DNA from: Mycobacterium sp. IS-1496
GTDB taxonomy: Bacteria; Actinomycetota; Actinomycetes; Mycobacteriales; Mycobacteriaceae
Direction: 5' to 3'
NCBI RefSeq assembly: GCF_001499995.1
Contig: NZ_LQIU01000032.1
Location: 1-50,076 of the forward strand
Length of the DNA stretch: 50,076 nt
The translations under genes and the position numbers were made by a program. The first letter of the stretch is position 1; the number at the start of each line of letters is the position of its first letter. Of this stretch, positions 47,522 to 50,076 are shown piece after piece. Under the pieces are notes generated by a model. The model did no database searches, had not been told where the DNA came from, and saw only the letters and a list, made by a program, of their open reading frames with translations.

Positions 47522-47553
47522 AAACCCGCGCGGATGGGAATCCGCGCGGGTTT
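47522..47553 (-). terminator. Rho-independent terminator after the small iniB-like gene
   Basis: A perfect 14-bp stem: AAACCCGCGCGGAT (47522-47535) and ATCCGCGCGGGTTT (47540-47553) around a GGGA loop. On the minus strand it stands 18 bases after the iniB-like stop at 47572 and ends in TTTTT. It should end the transcript of that gene and so separate it from the iniB-iniA-iniC operon. Confidence 0.85.
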
Positions 47554-47571
47554 GGGTGGAGCTGAGCGAGG

Positions 47572-48084
47572 TCAGTCGAACAGGTCGAACCCGGGGGCGT
47601 GGTCGGCCGGCTGCTCCGCGTCGAGCGCCGCGCCCCACACGTCGTCGAGGCTGGTGCCCGCAGGCGCCGCATCGTCGATCACCGGGTCGGCGAACTGCGG
47701 CGATGCCGTGTCGACCAGGGCGTCGGGTGAGGTGAGCGCGTCGACGGCCGGATCGAACGCGTCGCTGGTGTCGATGACGGCGGATGCGGTGTCGATGACA
47801 GCCGCTGCCGGCGCCGGGTCGGCGAACGCGTCGAAGGCGGCGGTGGCGGCGCCGCTGGACCACACGTTGCCCGCGGCCTCCGCACCGAAGGGGTCCAGGC
47901 CGGTCGACGGCGTGGCCATCGGCATGGACTCCGTCACCACCGGAATGAGATTGTCGACGTCGACGCTGGTCACGTCGGTCAGCTGCGCGTCGGCGATGGC
48001 GGCGGCCGGATCGGCTGCGTAGCGTGCGGCCGCGTCGGGGTCCCGCACCAGCGACATCACGAAGTCGAGTAGCGAGTTAGCCAT
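47572..48084 (-). CDS. Second, small IniB-like protein
   Basis: A 170-residue protein. The head (MANSLLDFVMSLVRDPDAAARYAADPAAAIADAQLT) matches the IniB N-terminal pattern of a hydrophobic helix, then a DP-containing segment and an Ala-rich stretch. The rest is Asp/Ala/Pro-rich and acidic and ends APGFDLFD. It is monocistronic: it has its own promoter region and a strong terminator. The promoter has the same box layout as the larger iniB gene, so the two are probably induced together. AAAAGGG precedes the ATG by 6 bases. The function is unknown. Confidence 0.8.
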   Translation of the reverse strand: MANSLLDFVMSLVRDPDAAARYAADPAAAIADAQLTDVTSVDVDNLIPVVTESMPMATPSTGLDPFGAEAAGNVWSSGAATAAFDAFADPAPAAAVIDTASAVIDTSDAFDPAVDALTSPDALVDTASPQFADPVIDDAAPAGTSLDDVWGAALDAEQPADHAPGFDLFD

Positions 48085-48176
48085 CGAGCACCCTTTTCCA
48101 TTACCGATCCCATGACGAATCGTGACGTTGTCTTGTCCATGCGGGTCGGGAGCCAGTCCCCCGACTGCTTGTCACG

Positions 48177-48312
48177 ATGCTATGCACGCCGGGCGCCGGC
48201 GGGATCGGTGCACAGCCCACTCCCGACCCCGGGCCGTTAGGGGGTTCGTCGTTAGGGGGTCCACGCCACTAGGGGGATGTCCCGAGGATGCCGGGGCTCC
48301 GGCGTTATTGTG
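48177..48312. promoter_or_regulatory. Divergent promoter region with TAGGGGG boxes
   Basis: On the minus strand a TAGCAT -10 (48177-48182) serves the small iniB-like gene and has no good -35. On the plus strand a TATTGT -10 (48307-48312) serves the Hsp70-like gene. Three boxes lie between: TAGGGGGT at 48238 and 48253, and TAGGGGGA at 48270. The first is 56 bp from the minus-strand -10, the same offset as in front of iniB at 47302. An activator bound here could switch on both directions. Confidence 0.55.
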
Positions 48313-48343
48313 GTCACCGGTCCAGACAGGAGACAAGCCACCA

Positions 48344-50076
48344 TGACCGAACCCCTCGGGTTGTCGATCGGGATGACGAACCTGGTGGCGGCCCGCGTTG
48401 GCCGCCCGCCGGTGATCCGACGCGCCATCCTCACCCTGTTCGCCGACCGGGCTCCCGAGGTGGGTGTGCCCGGTGAATGGTCGGCGAACCCCAACGAACC
48501 CGGCCTCGTGCTGAGCGGTTTCGTCGACCGGGTCGGCGATCCGGTCCCGCTCGTCGCCGCCGACGGTTCGGCGCACCGCGGGGAGTTGGTGCTCGCCGAG
48601 GCGCTCGACGCCATGGCCCGCACGGTCGACGGTGGGTCGCCGATCGCGATCGCGGTCCCCGCCCACTGGGGCCCGGGCACGGTCGGGGCGCTTCGCGGCG
48701 CGCTGCGCAACCGGCCGAACCTCGCACCGCACGGCGTGCCCGCCGCGCTGATCCCCGACTCGACCGCCGCGCTCGCCGCGCTGCAGGCCGCGCCCGGGCT
48801 GCCCGACCAGGGTGTCGTCGTCCTCGTCGACCTCGGTGGCAGCGGCAGCAGCATCTCGCTGGCGGACGCGGGCGCCAACCTCGACGCCGTCGGCCAGACC
48901 GTGCGGTACCCGGAATTCTCGGGCGACGCGATCGACCAGGCCCTGCTCAACCACGTGCTGGTCGGCATCGCCGATGCCGGGTCGGCCGATCCGGCGGGCA
49001 CCGCCGCGGTCGGTTCACTCGCCCGCCTGCGCGACGCGTGCCGCCAGGCCAAGGAGCGGCTGTCGGCCGAGACCGCGACCGCGGTGCCGGTGGAACTGCC
49101 CGGCGTTCAGTCGGACATCCGGGTGACGCGTCCCGAACTCGAGCAGCTGATCTCCGAACCCCTCGGCGGGCTGCTGAACGCCATCGAGGACACGTTGCAG
49201 CGCAACCAGATTCCCGTGGCGAACGTGACCGCGGTGGCGACGGTCGGTGGCGGGGCGGCCATCCCGCTGGTCACCCAGCGGCTGTCCGAGCACCTGCGGG
49301 CGCCGGTCGTCACGACGCCGGAGTCGCAGCTCAACGTCGCGGCCGGCGCGGCGCTGGTGGCCAATCAGAGCGCGGACGCCGACGCTCCGACCGGGATGGC
49401 CGCGGCCGCCGACGCCGCGACGAGCATGGGTCCTGCGGCGTGGGCCGCGGGAGCGGCAGGCCTGGCCGCGGGTGCGGCCGCCGCGGACGGGGCCTCGTCG
49501 GCGACGTTCCGCGCGCTGGCCTGGTCGCAGGACGACGCGCCCGCCGGTGAACCGGTGCCCTACGCCGGCGCGGACTACGACCCGTCCGCGACCGGTGCGC
49601 GTCCGCCGGTGGCATTCGCACCGGACGACGCCGGATACGGGACCGGTTACGACGACGAGCCGGGACCGCTGCCCTGGTACAAGCGCCCGCCCGTGCTGTT
49701 CGGTGCGGCCGCTGCGGCGGTGGTGCTGGCGCTCGGCGGGTTGGCGGTCACGCTGACCGGCAACGAAGGCGATTCGACGCCGGTGACCGAGACCGCGACG
49801 ACGGTGTCGATGGAGCCGTCGCCGCAGGCCCCGCCTCCGCCGGTCACCACCGTGACCATCGGCCCCGACGGCGTCGCGACCACCACGGTGAGCCAGCCGC
49901 CGCCTCCCCCACCGCCGACGACGACGACGCAGACCACGACCACCACCCAGCCGACCACGACGACCACCACGCAGCAGACCACAACGACGACCCAACCGAC
50001 CACGACCACCACGCGGCCGACCACGACCCAGCCGCCCACGACGACGCAGCCGCCGCCGACCACCACGGTCGCGCCC
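48344..50076 (+). CDS. Membrane-anchored Hsp70/actin-fold protein, paralogue (partial at 3' end)
   Basis: At least 577 residues, running off the window end. The Hsp70-like domain (1 to about 340) parallels the protein at 40841: GLSIGMTNLVAA, FVDRVGDPVPLVA, VAVPAHWGP, VDLGGSGSSIS and VATVGGGAAIPLVTQRLSE. On DnaK numbering D8 is Ser8 and T11 is Met11, while T12 is kept. An Ala-rich linker leads to PWYKRP (444-449), one helix (about 451-471) and a Thr/Pro-rich outer tail. The ATG has AGGAG 10 bases upstream. The gene diverges from the small iniB-like gene across the TAGGGGG boxes. The C-terminus is outside the window. Confidence 0.85.

Noticed and set aside
48477..49550. 357-residue plus-strand frame
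   Set aside because: It is out of frame with the Hsp70-like coding sequence that starts at 48344 and is Arg/Gly-rich with no motif.

Overview
The window is high-GC DNA from a mycobacterium, most likely a rapid grower of the Mycolicibacterium type. The support is gene content rather than any marker sequence: an iniB/iniA/iniC-type locus, a dnaK-grpE-dnaJ-hspR operon with HAIR operators, clpB beside a conserved membrane protein, a type II flavohaemoglobin, F420-dependent (LLM) oxidoreductases, LpqH-like lipoproteins and many GTG starts. No tRNA, rRNA, CRISPR array, insertion sequence or prophage gene was seen. No stretch longer than 300 bases lacks a gene.

Layout. (1) 1-105 is the tail of a gene that starts outside the window. 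(2) 163-11616 is a form I aerobic CO dehydrogenase region. On the minus strand, in order of transcription, it holds an XdhC-like gene, coxM, coxS, coxL, a CoxI/XdhC-like gene, a MoxR ATPase (coxD), coxG, coxE, an alpha/beta hydrolase and an LLM oxidoreductase. A divergent LysR gene (CutR-like) heads the region. Overlapping stop/start codons show tight coupling. (3) 11622-19934 holds an NhaA antiporter fused to a DsbA-like thioredoxin domain, a GH76-like protein, a TetR/LfrA-type efflux pair, a TrmH-family methyltransferase, a lipoprotein, an SDR enzyme and a membrane protein. (4) 20132-28014 holds clpB, a CYTH protein, a GAP/SAP-type membrane protein, a TetR gene with a divergent ABC-2-like membrane protein, a flavohaemoglobin and an aldose epimerase. 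(5) 28011-32280 is the dnaK-grpE-dnaJ-hspR operon with SigH-like and HspR sites. (6) 32299-40839 holds a large cyclase/STAND ATPase, lipoproteins, zwf, a TIGR03085 protein, an LLM enzyme and two small single-pass membrane proteins with Ser/Thr/Pro tails. (7) 40841-50076 is an expanded ini locus: two membrane-anchored Hsp70/actin-fold proteins flank two IniB-like proteins and two dynamin-like GTPases (IniA, IniC).

The most interesting part is region 7 with the neighbouring small membrane proteins. Four proteins share a layout of cytoplasmic part, PW-type juxtamembrane motif, one membrane helix and low-complexity outer tail. Two of them carry an Hsp70-type ATPase fold with altered catalytic residues. 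The two iniB-like genes have repeated TAGGGGG(T/A) boxes at the same 56-bp offset from a candidate -10 element. Together this suggests a co-regulated envelope-stress or membrane-remodelling system that joins an Hsp70-like ATPase to bacterial dynamins.

The regulatory reading is unusually clear in several places. There is a palindrome at a candidate promoter in front of coxM, a 35-bp divergent leaderless promoter pair, paired TetR operators around a sigma-A-like promoter, and matched SigH plus HspR elements upstream of clpB and dnaK. All are read from sequence only and need experimental confirmation.
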